Below, piece after piece: positions 19,223 to 29,330 of a stretch of 49,683 nucleotides of DNA. Location: contig NZ_CCAT010000067.1 of assembly GCF_000612845.1 (NCBI RefSeq), positions 1 to 49,683 of the forward strand, in the 5' to 3' direction. The notes under the pieces were generated by a model that saw only the letters and a program-made list of their open reading frames with translations, ran no database searches and had not been told where the DNA came from. This DNA is from Clostridium ihumii AP5. Its GTDB lineage: Bacteria > Bacillota > Clostridia > Clostridiales > Clostridiaceae. Both the position numbers and the translations under genes were made by a program. Within the stretch, counting starts at the first letter, position 1; the number at the start of each line of letters is the position of its first letter.

Positions 19223-19740
19223 TTGATTATGTGTTTCTCTATTAAATAGTGTTTCATTATCCTTTTCTTTATATTTCTATTTAAATCACTTATATAAATT
19301 TTCGTTCCATCTACTTCATATGAGTTATACTTTATAGTTTCACTCTGAGACATTAATTCTTCACTTTGCGAGTTTATATCTAATGTAAGTTTTCTTGAAC
19401 ATTCCTTTCTATTCGAAGTTATTTCTATTTTATTTGCTAATGTGAAAAATGATTTTTTTATTCCTAATCCCGAAATATTCTCTCCATTATCATTTCCTAT
19501 TTTAAATATATCTTCATCTGTTATGTTACTATTAATTCCTCCACTATTATCAACTATACTAATTGAATCCTCATTTATATTTATACTAACTTCACAAGGA
19601 TTTTTATATGTTGTAATCATTTTTCTAGCTTCTATAGAATTATCTATGAATCTACTTAAAGATTTTGATATTTCCTCATTTTCACCTAAATATTCCTTTA
19701 GAATTTTTTTATTTATAATAACTTTAACAAGTCTTTTCAT
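19195..19740 (-). CDS. GHKL (Hsp90/MORC-like) ATP-binding protein, N-terminal part
   Basis: A 181-residue frame with the Bergerat ATP fold: N-box FIDNSIEARK (residues 31-40, catalytic-side N33/N34 region and E38), G1 box ISIVDNSGGI, G2 box NISGLGIKKSFFTLANKIEI and a C-terminal DGTKIYISDLN. The match is to the stand-alone MORC/paraMORC-like GHKL proteins rather than to histidine kinases, since no phospho-acceptor domain is present. Such proteins are DNA- or protein-remodelling ATPases and occur in defence loci. The protein ends abruptly where the neighbouring frame takes over, so it is likely incomplete. Start ATG at 19740 is preceded by GAAGGGTTGTT. IS debris lies 400 bases downstream. Confidence 0.75.
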   Translation of the reverse strand: MKRLVKVIINKKILKEYLGENEEISKSLSRFIDNSIEARKMITTYKNPCEVSININEDSISIVDNSGGINSNITDEDIFKIGNDNGENISGLGIKKSFFTLANKIEITSNRKECSRKLTLDINSQSEELMSQSETIKYNSYEVDGTKIYISDLNRNIKKRIMKHYLIEKHIINWEEYIVNS

Positions 19741-20014
19741 AACAACCCTTCTATATTAGTAATTTAATATTACTTTATGCAAAGAATATTTTTTTGTTAC
19801 TACTATAAAATTTATACTTATATACTCTATTAAAGTTAAAACTTAATTTAAAGATAGTATAGTAAAAATTTATTTGTTTTCTTTTTTTATTCTTTTAGCT
19901 TCTTATAAGTCTATTTCTAATGTATTAGCAATTAACTCTTAAAATTATCCATCTTCAATGGTTTAAAAAATTTAAATATAGATTACTTTTTCTTGCAATA
20001 AGATTATTTTCAAT

Positions 20015-21109
20015 TTATTTATATGTAAAAGAGATATTTGAAATAAATGTATCTGGTATTTTGAAAAATTCGTTTAATTTCTTTTCCTCTAAATTATAGC
20101 AATACAGTACATTGGGATAAACTATTATATTGCCATAAATAGTTTTTTCACTTGTTCCAGTTGGTACCGCAGCAAAGTAAAGCTTTTTCCCATTAGAACT
20201 AAGAACTGCAATATATGGTCTTGAAATTTCAAGTACTTCATTTGATTTCACAAGTTGTTCTTGTGTTAATAAAGTATGTATTTCTTTACTCTTTAAGTCT
20301 AATTTATAAAATCCTTTTTCATTATCATTAATACCTTTTCCACCTAGTATTATAGAATCTTTAGACTTTGATAAAGAAATTGAATCTAATGTTGAAGCCT
20401 TTATTTCAGTTATTACCTTTGTGTTACTTCCGTCCATATTCATTTCTATAATACAGTAATTAATTTTTGCTAAATCATCATTTTCCTTAAACTTTTTGGT
20501 TATGTATTCATTATATGAAAACGCTAATACTATAATCTTATTATCACTAATATCAAAATCTTGTACACCTAAATCAGTAGAACCTAATTCAATAGTTTTC
20601 CTTTCTTTTTCATTAACATCTATTTGAGATATTTGTGGAATTGGTGAGTTTTTATCTCCACTTTTTGCAAATATAATATTTCCCTTTTCGTCACCAAATT
20701 GCAAATTAAATTCACCTAAAGAATCATTAGTAATTTGATTGATTTCTTTAGAGTTAATATTAAGTCTAAAGATATCCCAAGGATCATTTCCAATGGCATC
20801 AGAATAAATCAAAATATCTCCAACTGTATTTATTTTACCTGATATCATTGGTTCTCTATTTTCTACCAATTTCTCTTTTACTTCAGTTTTTGTATCTACT
20901 AGCCATATGTCACTTCTATTATCATTATTGGTACTGGTAACAGACACAGTTAACCATTCACCATTATCTTCATCAAAATTACATATTACTGATTTGCTAA
21001 TTCTCTTATTTAAAATAATAGAAATAGCAAAGATAATAGTTAAAATTATTATTAAAATGCTTTTCATATAACTCTTAATATTTAATATATTAAAATATTG
21101 TTTTAACAT
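20015..21109 (-). CDS. Membrane-anchored beta-propeller (TolB/PD40-like) protein, function unknown
   Basis: A 364-residue protein with a single N-terminal membrane anchor (residues about 15-33, SILIIILTIIFAISIIL) and an extracytoplasmic domain built of repeated SDIWLVDTKT, PWDIFRLNINSKEINQITND and GFYKLDLKSKEI units. These resemble WD40-like PD40 blades of TolB propellers. There is no catalytic module. GAGGTG precedes the start ATG by ten bases, though the methionine at residue 15 is an alternative start. It is 270 bases upstream of the GHKL gene and need not be in the same operon. A role in surface signalling or protein-protein contact is only a guess. Confidence 0.7.
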   Translation of the reverse strand: MLKQYFNILNIKSYMKSILIIILTIIFAISIILNKRISKSVICNFDEDNGEWLTVSVTSTNNDNRSDIWLVDTKTEVKEKLVENREPMISGKINTVGDILIYSDAIGNDPWDIFRLNINSKEINQITNDSLGEFNLQFGDEKGNIIFAKSGDKNSPIPQISQIDVNEKERKTIELGSTDLGVQDFDISDNKIIVLAFSYNEYITKKFKENDDLAKINYCIIEMNMDGSNTKVITEIKASTLDSISLSKSKDSIILGGKGINDNEKGFYKLDLKSKEIHTLLTQEQLVKSNEVLEISRPYIAVLSSNGKKLYFAAVPTGTSEKTIYGNIIVYPNVLYCYNLEEKKLNEFFKIPDTFISNISFTYK

Positions 21110-21336
21110 AACATTATAACACCTCTATATTTGTTTTTTGGTAAAACCTTTTCTCTATATAAGTTACCTAAGTTTACTTTTTTTATTATGTCTAACTGAA
21201 AATAAATTATCAAATTGTATTTATGTAAATAACGATTATATCCTACATAAAATTCCATTATGCAACTTCTTTTCACTATCATTATCCATAATATTATTGA
21301 AACTTTTTAACAACCTTAACTCTTTATTTATCTAAG

Positions 21337-21610
21337 TTTTGAAAGTGTTTTATGTGTACTCCTAATTATATCTTATATTGAATTTTTAAGTTTTATATCC
21401 CCACCAAGAGGGACAGGCCTTTTTGTGTTTAGTTACCTTTATTTATTGTAGTTTTCTATTATTTAAAAGATACTAATTATAATCATCAAAGCCAGTCCCT
21501 GTATCTACGAAAGTGCTACTTTCTACTATAAGTTACAAGTACAAATTTAAAATACTCTTCTTATTAATTAAAATTTCATTTCTATTTCTTCAATAAATAT
21601 AATTTTTATC
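21337..21610. repeat. Imperfect direct repeat A flanking katG
   Basis: This 274-base segment aligns along its whole length, without a net length change, with 24257-24530 on the other side of katG. Shared blocks include TCCTAATTATAT, TTTATTTATTGTA, AGATACTAATTATAAT, AAGTCCCT-like CAGTCCCT and TACAAATTTAAAATA. It contains GGGACAGGCCTTT able to pair with AAAGCCAGTCCC 70 bases on. It is not coding in any frame and I do not recognise it. Confidence 0.75.
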
Positions 21611-21612
21611 TT

Positions 21613-21829
21613 TATATAATGAAAAATTTAAATAAGCTACTCATTGAAAATTGAATTAGAAGGTGTTATAGATTTTTATTTAATTTTTAAGACCTAATCC
21701 AAGGACGGATTAGCTGTTGCACCAGACAGGACGTCGCTTCAACAGGTAGTCTTTAAAATTAAATGGAAAGATATTTACAGCTTCTTTGAAAATTTCACAG
21801 ATTAGTGTTTTAAGTTTTTTCATTATATA
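21613..21829. repeat. Long-hairpin MITE-like element with RNA core
   Basis: TATATAATGAAAAA at the left and its complement TTTTTTCATTATATA at the right bound an imperfect long hairpin of 217 bases with the structured core 21678-21764 at its tip. The right flank CTTCTTTGAAAATTT and GTGTTTTAAG match the right flank of the core in the 28350-28690 copy, so the two elements are homologous. It lies downstream of the katG terminator, and the remaining bases of 21110-21929 hold no gene. Confidence 0.65.
21678..21764. ncRNA. Unrecognised structured RNA core, copy 1
   Basis: 87 nt. P1: ATTTAATTTTTAAGAC (21678-21693) with GTCTTTAAAATTAAAT (21749-21764). P2: CTAATCC-AAGGAC-GGATTAG (21694-21713). P3: CTGTTG (21714-21719) with CAACAG (21740-21745), enclosing AGACAGGACGTCG. 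Compared with 28481-28567, both helices differ by paired changes while the AAGGAC and ACAGGACGTC loops are identical. I cannot match it to a known RNA family, and the transcribed strand is not known. Confidence 0.7.
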
Positions 21830-21887
21830 TGTTATTATTGAAAGTTTTTATTTTTTCTAATGTTTTACTATATAACCTTAATTCAAA

Positions 21888-21920
21888 AATAAAAACCTCT
21901 TAAATTGAGAGGTTTTCATT
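21888..21920 (-). terminator. katG terminator
   Basis: AAAACCTCT and AGAGGTTTT pair around CAATTTA on the minus strand and are followed by TTATTTTTG. It begins 13 bases after the katG stop. Confidence 0.85.
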
Positions 21921-21929
21921 TTATTTATA

Positions 21930-24164
<2,235 letters not shown>

Positions 24165-24174
24165 TTATTATATA

Positions 24175-24194
24175 AATAGTATAATTATACTATT
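24175..24194. promoter_or_regulatory. Perfect 20-bp palindrome at the katG promoter, candidate operator
   Basis: AATAGTATAATTATACTATT is its own complement and contains a TATAAT-like -10 on the minus strand, 53 bases before the katG start. PerR/Fur-family boxes are AT-rich palindromes near peroxide genes (TTATAATnATTATAA), but the fit here is loose and the even symmetry differs, so the regulator is unknown. Confidence 0.45.
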
Positions 24195-24256
24195 ATTTCA
24201 GTATAAATCTGTACTTTGTATATATAATTTTTAAGGTTAAATCATATTTTTTTTAA

Positions 24257-24530
24257 TTTTGAGAGTGGTTTTTGTATTCTCCTAATTATATGCAACATTA
24301 AATTTTTAAGTCTTATATCTATACCATGATGGACAGTCATTTGTATATTTAGTTCCTTTTATTTATTGTATCTTCCTATTATTTAATAAGATACTAATTA
24401 TAATAATCAAAGCAAGTCCCTATATCTATTAAAGTTCTACTTTCTACCATGAATTACAATTACAAATTTAAAATATTCTTTTTATTTCTTGAAAATTCAT
24501 TTCTACTTTTTTAAGAAATATAATTTTTCA
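24257..24530. repeat. Imperfect direct repeat B flanking katG
   Basis: Counterpart of 21337-21610, same length and orientation. The pairing of its inner hairpin (GGACAGTCATTTG with CAAAGCAAGTCC) is weaker than in copy A, which suggests independent decay. The surrounding interval 24195-24765 contains no gene. Confidence 0.75.
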
Positions 24531-24765
24531 TTATTGACATTTATATTAATTTTAAATTGTACATATACAGTTAAGTTAATTAATAGATTTTATTGAGATA
24601 TTATGGTAATATCAAATAAATATTATCATTACCCACACTAAAAGAAATTTTAATTTACATAAATGAAGATAAAAATTTAGAGTGCTATAAAAATGATATT
24701 TTAAATTTTGTTTTTTAACTTTAAATTAGTCTTAATTATGATATTTATACAATAGGAGGATATTT

Positions 24766-25209
24766 ATGAGCTTAGATTTTAAACAAATTTTTATGATGAA
24801 CCCCAATCCAAATAATGAATACCCAAATTATGAAAACAAATTACAACCTCGTATAGAATTTGACAATGCTTATCTTAAAGAATTATTCATAAAACACAAG
24901 GTTGAAATTATGGAAATAGTTTCAAATGAAACAAGAGAATACTTGGAAAATGAAGCTCTTTGTAATGATGATGAAAATATGTTTCCTCGTAGATGTGAAC
25001 TGACAGGCGAATGGTATGTTGGTGATATTACTATTAGTGAATGTGACGACAACATTTTTCTTAGCGTTGAAGCACGCTTTTTAGGTTTTTATGAAAATCC
25101 TTCTATTAGATTTCCTGTGGATGATTATTTAGGCTTAGAAGTTTGGTTATATTATGATACTGAAAAAGAGAATTTTACTTATGATTGTATCAATAGTGCT
25201 TCTATTTAA
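24766..25209 (+). CDS. Unrecognised 147-residue acidic protein
   Basis: Clear gene: AGGAGG six bases before the ATG, good codon use and a hairpin after the stop. The protein is soluble, acidic and without signal peptide or membrane span. It is rich in aromatic and acidic residues, with a beta-rich C-terminal half (TGEWYVGDITISECDDNIFL, LGLEVWLYYDTEKENFTYD). Cysteines at about 66, 76, 92 and 140 form no obvious zinc motif. I do not recognise the family; the shape is reminiscent of small immunity or plate-assay hypothetical proteins, but that is not evidence. It stands alone in the opposite orientation to its neighbours. Confidence 0.7.
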   Translation: MSLDFKQIFMMNPNPNNEYPNYENKLQPRIEFDNAYLKELFIKHKVEIMEIVSNETREYLENEALCNDDENMFPRRCELTGEWYVGDITISECDDNIFLSVEARFLGFYENPSIRFPVDDYLGLEVWLYYDTEKENFTYDCINSASI

Positions 25210-25229
25210 AATACATAAAATGATTGTTA

Positions 25230-25263
25230 GGTGTTCAAGTTCCAAAATATAATCTTGAACACC
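25230..25263 (+). terminator. Hairpin after the 24766 gene
   Basis: GGTGTTCAAG pairs exactly with CTTGAACACC over a 14-base loop, 21 bases after the stop. There is no T run, so it may be an RNA-stabilising 3' hairpin rather than an intrinsic terminator. Confidence 0.5.
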
Positions 25264-25315
25264 AGTATATTCAATTCCAAGCTTAATATTATTTTTAACA
25301 TATTTTATTTAATAG

Positions 25316-26041
25316 TTATTCTACTCCAAACTTACTTTCTGGATTAAAATTATTAGGATACTTTTCTGAAATAATAAGCTTTTTATTTTTATCTACACCT
25401 GCATAAAAAATATCTTCAATTTTATTTATATTTTTCTTTTTTATTTCAGATTGTAACCATTTTTTATCTATGCCTGCTATTTTAAGATTCTTATCTATTA
25501 TTTTTCCGTCAATTATAATATCATTTAGAAATGAACTATTTTTTACATTTAACTCCATATCATATGGTGTTACTGGCTTTTTATTAGCTTTTATTAAAAC
25601 TGATAATTGACCATTTCGCTCCATTATTGCAAATTGTACATCCTCTAAATTGAAAACATCCTTTTCTCTTAACTTCATCATAAGTTCATTTACTGTAATC
25701 TTAAGTTTTCTTACATTCTTATCAATAATGCGCCCATTTTCTATTAGTATCAGAGTCTTAGCATTCATTATTCTTCTAGCTGTATAACTTTTTAAATTTA
25801 AATAGCTAGTTGCTATAGTTAATAATGTAAACATTAGTAATGCTGTAATTCCTGAAAATACTACATGATCTTTATCAATAACAATTTTAGCAATCATTGA
25901 CCCTACGGAAACACCCATTATAAAATCGAAGAAATTCATCTGTGAAATAATTTTAATACCAATTAATTTACTAAGTGTTAATGACAATATATATATTAAA
26001 ATACATTTAATTATTGTGATAAATAATATACTACTATACAT
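25316..26041 (-). CDS. DUF421 (YetF-type) membrane protein
   Basis: A 241-residue protein with three N-terminal membrane helices (within residues about 5-85, including FFDFIMGVSVGSMIAKIVID) followed by a cytosolic alpha/beta domain of the YetF/DUF421 kind: TLILIENGRIIDKNVRKLKI, DVFNLEDVQFAIMERNGQLSVL and a VTP motif. Bacillus homologues (YetF, YrbG, YkjA, and the spore protein group SpoVA-associated 2Duf) affect spore membrane properties, but this stand-alone gene has no spoVA neighbour. AAGGAGAG lies eight bases before the ATG. Monocistronic by context. The molecular role is unknown. Confidence 0.85.
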   Translation of the reverse strand: MYSSILFITIIKCILIYILSLTLSKLIGIKIISQMNFFDFIMGVSVGSMIAKIVIDKDHVVFSGITALLMFTLLTIATSYLNLKSYTARRIMNAKTLILIENGRIIDKNVRKLKITVNELMMKLREKDVFNLEDVQFAIMERNGQLSVLIKANKKPVTPYDMELNVKNSSFLNDIIIDGKIIDKNLKIAGIDKKWLQSEIKKKNINKIEDIFYAGVDKNKKLIISEKYPNNFNPESKFGVE

Positions 26042-26187
26042 AAAAATTACTCTCCTTATTTTAACTATAGCTATATTTTAATCAAGTGCAGTAATTCTAT
26101 GCATTTTCAAATTACAAATGATTTTTATCACCTATTTTATAAGCTTTTTAAAATATTTATTTTTATAAGATTGAATATACAGAAAAA

Positions 26188-26221
26188 CCCCAATACAACA
26201 AATTATTTTGTTATACTGAGG
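26188..26221 (-). terminator. Terminator of the pduB-like gene
   Basis: On the minus strand CCTCAGTATAACAAA pairs with TTTGTTGTATTGGGG and is followed by TTTTTC. It closely resembles the hairpin at 11535-11568. Confidence 0.75.
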
Positions 26222-26273
26222 TACATTAAGTATATATTTATATTATATCTGATAAATATATATATAAACTTTA

Positions 26274-26978
26274 TTATAGATATGGTTTTCCTGTAATAGA
26301 TGTAGGATTTTGACCCATTGATTTAGCAATAGATAGTCCTACTTCTCTAGCAGCAATTACCGCTTGTCTTACAGCATCTGAATCTCCTGTTACAGTTATT
26401 ATAACTTCATTTGAATGTGCAGTTCCTTTGTTTGGACTTAAATAACTAACAAGCTCAACATTTGCAGTCTTCAGTGCAGTATCTGCCATTACAACTCCAA
26501 TTCCTGCTGGTGCCCCTACAATTATTCCAAAAGCTTTTCCTATAGGTGCATTAAATCCTTTATTTAAAGCAAGACTTGCTCTTGCAGTATAGTGCATATC
26601 TAAATGACCTGCATCAAATACATAAACTTCTCCAAAATTTCTTTCTACATTCTCAAGAGTAATCTCTACAGCTTTTCTTACATCAGATACATCTTCTGAT
26701 GCAAGTATAATTAATGAGCCATGGCCTGGTCCACCTTTTGTATCTCTTGGAAGTTCAATGCTAACTACTTTTGCATTTGTAGCTTTTACCGCTTCGTCTG
26801 CCGCCATAATTTGAGAGCCTGCTCCTGTCCTGTTACTTATAATTCCTATTGCTCTCTGACTTTTATCTAATCCCATATTTTCACGCAATACACTGTCTAC
26901 ATTTGCTATAACAAGTCCTACTGTATCGCCATATTTTACTGCACCCACAAATTCAGATATTGGTGATAGTTCATTCAT
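26274..26978 (-). CDS. pduB: PduB-type bacterial microcompartment shell protein, orphan
   Basis: A 234-residue tandem-BMC (BMC-T) protein that forms pseudohexameric trimers in microcompartment shells. It follows PduB nearly end to end: EFVG...YGDTVGLVIANVDS, NRTGAGSQIMAADEAVKATN, VVSIELPRDTKGGPGHGSLI, ARASLALNKGFNAPIG and VGAPAGIGVVMADTALK. It begins at the position of the short form PduB', lacking the roughly 37-residue N-terminal arm that ties the shell to the enzyme core. AAGGAG is nine bases upstream of the ATG, so the short start is real. No other shell protein or encapsulated enzyme is in the window; the gene has its own terminator. It is a satellite shell gene or a relic of a lost operon. 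Confidence 0.93.
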   Translation of the reverse strand: MNELSPISEFVGAVKYGDTVGLVIANVDSVLRENMGLDKSQRAIGIISNRTGAGSQIMAADEAVKATNAKVVSIELPRDTKGGPGHGSLIILASEDVSDVRKAVEITLENVERNFGEVYVFDAGHLDMHYTARASLALNKGFNAPIGKAFGIIVGAPAGIGVVMADTALKTANVELVSYLSPNKGTAHSNEVIITVTGDSDAVRQAVIAAREVGLSIAKSMGQNPTSITGKPYL

Positions 26979-27130
26979 TGCCTCATACTCCTTTTGAGAT
27001 AATTTTTTATCTTTTGATTTTATAATTTTACTAATTTAATTCTTTGTAGTCAAATTTTCTTCAGTTCTTAAAGTTTTCGTTACAATTTTAACTTTCTTTA
27101 AATCTTGTTTTTATAAAATCCTATAATTAA

Positions 27131-28000
27131 CTATATTTCAAATTCCATCTCTTTTAAATTAAAAGCACTTCCTCCTACTTTTATATCTATAACTTCATTA
27201 TTTTTAACTTTAAGTTCTACATTTATTTTTGAAGGTTTATTCATTGAATAACCTTGTTCCATTGTTATATTTATCTGTTTACAAGAACTAACTTTTCCAT
27301 ATTTAAATAAATAACAAGCAAGTGCTCCATTAGATGTTCCCGTCGCTGACTCTTCATCTATACCATAAAGTGGAGCTAGATTTCTACACTGTGCCATTGA
27401 ATTCTCTATAGTTTCAAGAGTGAAAATATGATACCCAACAACATTATACTTTTCACTTACTTTTGAAATAGCATCAAAATTTGGTTTTATATTATTTAAT
27501 ATTTCTATACTTTTCACAGGAATAATAATATCTTTAAGCCCTGTTGATACTATTTGAATTGGAAGATTTTCCATAAATGACTCTGTACTAATATTTAATG
27601 TTTCAGCTATTAGTTCACTATCTAAAACTTCCCCATATATTGGTTTATTTTGATTCATCATAATAGATAAATCTTCATTAACATTAACTTTTAATATTCC
27701 TGCCTTGGTTTCCTGAGTATATTCACCACTTTCTATAATTCCTTTATTTGCAAGTAATGAAAATGTAGCTATGGTTGCATGTCCACAAATATCTACTTCC
27801 TCTACTGGTGTGAAAAATCTTACTTTAAAATCTGCCATTTTTGATTTCATAACAAATGCTGTTTCGCTAAGCCCTATAATAGATGCTATTTTTTTCATTT
27901 CTTTCTCTGATAAATTATCGGCTTCAAGCACCACTCCTGCAGGATTTCCTCCATCTACCGATTTTCCAAATGAATTTAATATATATGTTTGTACCTTCAT
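27131..28000 (-). CDS. PhzF-family isomerase-like protein
   Basis: A 289-residue protein of the PhzF/diaminopimelate-epimerase fold, two mirrored halves. The family catalytic glutamate is E46 in GLSETAFV. Other signatures are GNPAGVVLEA, RFFTPVEEVDICGHATIAT and SATGTSNGALACYLF. In phenazine producers PhzF isomerises a dihydro-anthranilate, but this genome region has no phenazine genes and most clostridial members have unknown substrates. Start ATG follows AAAGGGG by seven bases. It is 150 bases upstream of the pduB-like gene; no terminator was seen between them, so co-transcription is possible but unproven. Confidence 0.9.
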   Translation of the reverse strand: MKVQTYILNSFGKSVDGGNPAGVVLEADNLSEKEMKKIASIIGLSETAFVMKSKMADFKVRFFTPVEEVDICGHATIATFSLLANKGIIESGEYTQETKAGILKVNVNEDLSIMMNQNKPIYGEVLDSELIAETLNISTESFMENLPIQIVSTGLKDIIIPVKSIEILNNIKPNFDAISKVSEKYNVVGYHIFTLETIENSMAQCRNLAPLYGIDEESATGTSNGALACYLFKYGKVSSCKQINITMEQGYSMNKPSKINVELKVKNNEVIDIKVGGSAFNLKEMEFEI

Positions 28001-28082
28001 AAATGATTCCCCTTTTCAACTCTACATTTAATCCATGACTTTTTTCATAGCTATAATTTCATCATTATCAGTATAGCGAAAC

Positions 28083-28141
28083 AAGCTCAAATTCAAAGCA
28101 AGTCCTTTCTCAAATGATAATATTAAGCTTACAGTTTATTC
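28083..28141. repeat. Dispersed repeat, subfamily 2, copy 1
   Basis: AAGCTCAAATTCAAAGCAAG followed by CTTTCTCAAATGATA and TTAAGCTTACAGTTTATT matches 29384-29442 almost base for base. The first part resembles left ends of the long-hairpin family; the second part is specific to these two copies. Confidence 0.6.
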
Positions 28142-28247
28142 TATTATCATGTTTGTACCCAATTAACAATACTGGTTGATATTGCTTACTTAGCTTTTAA
28201 TATTTAAAAATAGAAATATAAAAAAACTTATACTTCAATTCTATCCT

Positions 28248-28276
28248 TGATTGTTAATTGTTAATTGTTAATTTAT
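28248..28276. repeat. Short tandem repeat (TTGTTAA)n
   Basis: GATTGTTAATTGTTAATTG and the following TTAATT contain about three and a half copies of a 7-base unit. No gene uses it. Confidence 0.6.
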
Positions 28277-28349
28277 GTATAACATTGTAACTTTTTTATT
28301 TTCAGCTTAAATGGGATTAATTTTATTTTTTAACTTGTTTTTCTATAAT

Positions 28350-28690
28350 ATAGGGTTCCAAGTTCAAATTTAAAATAACGCATTTATCAATTGAAAAACT
28401 TTTTTCTTTTATCAAGAAACAGGAATTATTTAAATTAGTATTTCTTTAAAAATTGATTTAGAAAATCTTATTGATTTGTGTTTTATTTTCAAGACCTGAA
28501 CCCAAGGACGGGTTCAGCGACTGCCTAGACAGGACGTCGATTCAGCCGTTTAGTCTTGGAAATAAAATGACAAATTTATTAGAGTTTCTTTGAAATTTTT
28601 ATAAATAACGTTTTAAATAATTCCTGTTTCTTGAAATAACAATTCTCATTTTATATTTGAATAATTTCATTTTTCAGTTTAAAACCCTAT
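28350..28690. mobile_element. MITE-like long-hairpin element, best-preserved copy
   Basis: 341 bases bounded by ATAGGGTT and its complement AACCCTAT, with TA steps at both borders. Inside, AAGAAACAGGAATTATTTAAA-type arm sequence near 28420 has its exact complement near 28607-28630. The structured core 28481-28567 sits at the tip. There is no coding capacity, so it would need a transposase in trans. It fills most of the 28001-28721 gene-free interval, whose other contents are the two repeats listed just above. Confidence 0.72.
28481..28567. ncRNA. Unrecognised structured RNA core, copy 2
   Basis: 87 nt, the same length as copy 1. P1: TTTTATTTTCAAGAC (28481-28495) with GTCTTGGAAATAAAA (28553-28567). 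P2: CTGAACCC-AAGGAC-GGGTTCAG (28496-28517). P3: CGACTG (28518-28523) with CAGCCG (28543-28548), one A-C mismatch, enclosing AGACAGGACGTCG. The loops are identical to copy 1 while stems differ in a paired way. It lies between the methyltransferase stop and the PhzF start. Confidence 0.7.
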
Positions 28691-28721
28691 ATATATATTA
28701 GCTTATACTACTTCTATCAAT

Positions 28722-29330
28722 TTATATATAAGCTAATTTATATATTAAAAACTTATATCTTCTATCATTTTTAACGTTATCTACTTTTATTTCTTTATGT
28801 AATGTAAAAAGCGTATACTCATCTAAAAATGATATATACTCATCTGCTGGATAAAAAAGTATAATTTCAATATCTCTTTTAGTCTCATAAACTGATTCTA
28901 AAATATTATTTACTACCTTCATAAAGATTTCCATTGAAAATGGATTGAAAAAATAGAATTTATTATCCTCTGACTTAATATCATATTTTTCAGCAAATGT
29001 ACAAACAAAATTAACTTTGCTTTCATCAATTTTATGTTTTTCTAAAAAACTTTTTTTATTGTCCAACGCTTGTTTATAAAAATATGTATTCATTTCTATT
29101 CCTGTAACTTTACATTTACAAAAGTAATTCAAATAAAAATTCAATCTACCTTTTCCACATCCAAAATCTACTACTGAATCTAACTTATCTATTTTACATT
29201 CTTCACATAATCTATCTAATGCTTCATAATCTGTTGGTTCATATCTATTGTAATGTATAGTTGTTTCTTTCAAATCTTGCTTTCCTGAAGTTTTTACATT
29301 TAATAATTTTTCATAATATTGTTCTTCCAT
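28722..29330 (-). CDS. Class I SAM-dependent methyltransferase
   Basis: A 202-residue Rossmann-fold methyltransferase. Motif I, which binds S-adenosylmethionine, is VVDFGCGKGRL (about residues 53-63); the acidic residue after strand 2 is in VTGIEMN; post-motif FYFFNPFSMEIF marks the catalytic loop. The substrate is not evident; the NPF motif resembles some rRNA or amide-N methyltransferases, but it could equally act on small molecules. RBS AGAGGA lies seven bases before the ATG. It is monocistronic, with repeat elements on both sides. Confidence 0.85.
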   Translation of the reverse strand: MEEQYYEKLLNVKTSGKQDLKETTIHYNRYEPTDYEALDRLCEECKIDKLDSVVDFGCGKGRLNFYLNYFCKCKVTGIEMNTYFYKQALDNKKSFLEKHKIDESKVNFVCTFAEKYDIKSEDNKFYFFNPFSMEIFMKVVNNILESVYETKRDIEIILFYPADEYISFLDEYTLFTLHKEIKVDNVKNDRRYKFLIYKLAYI

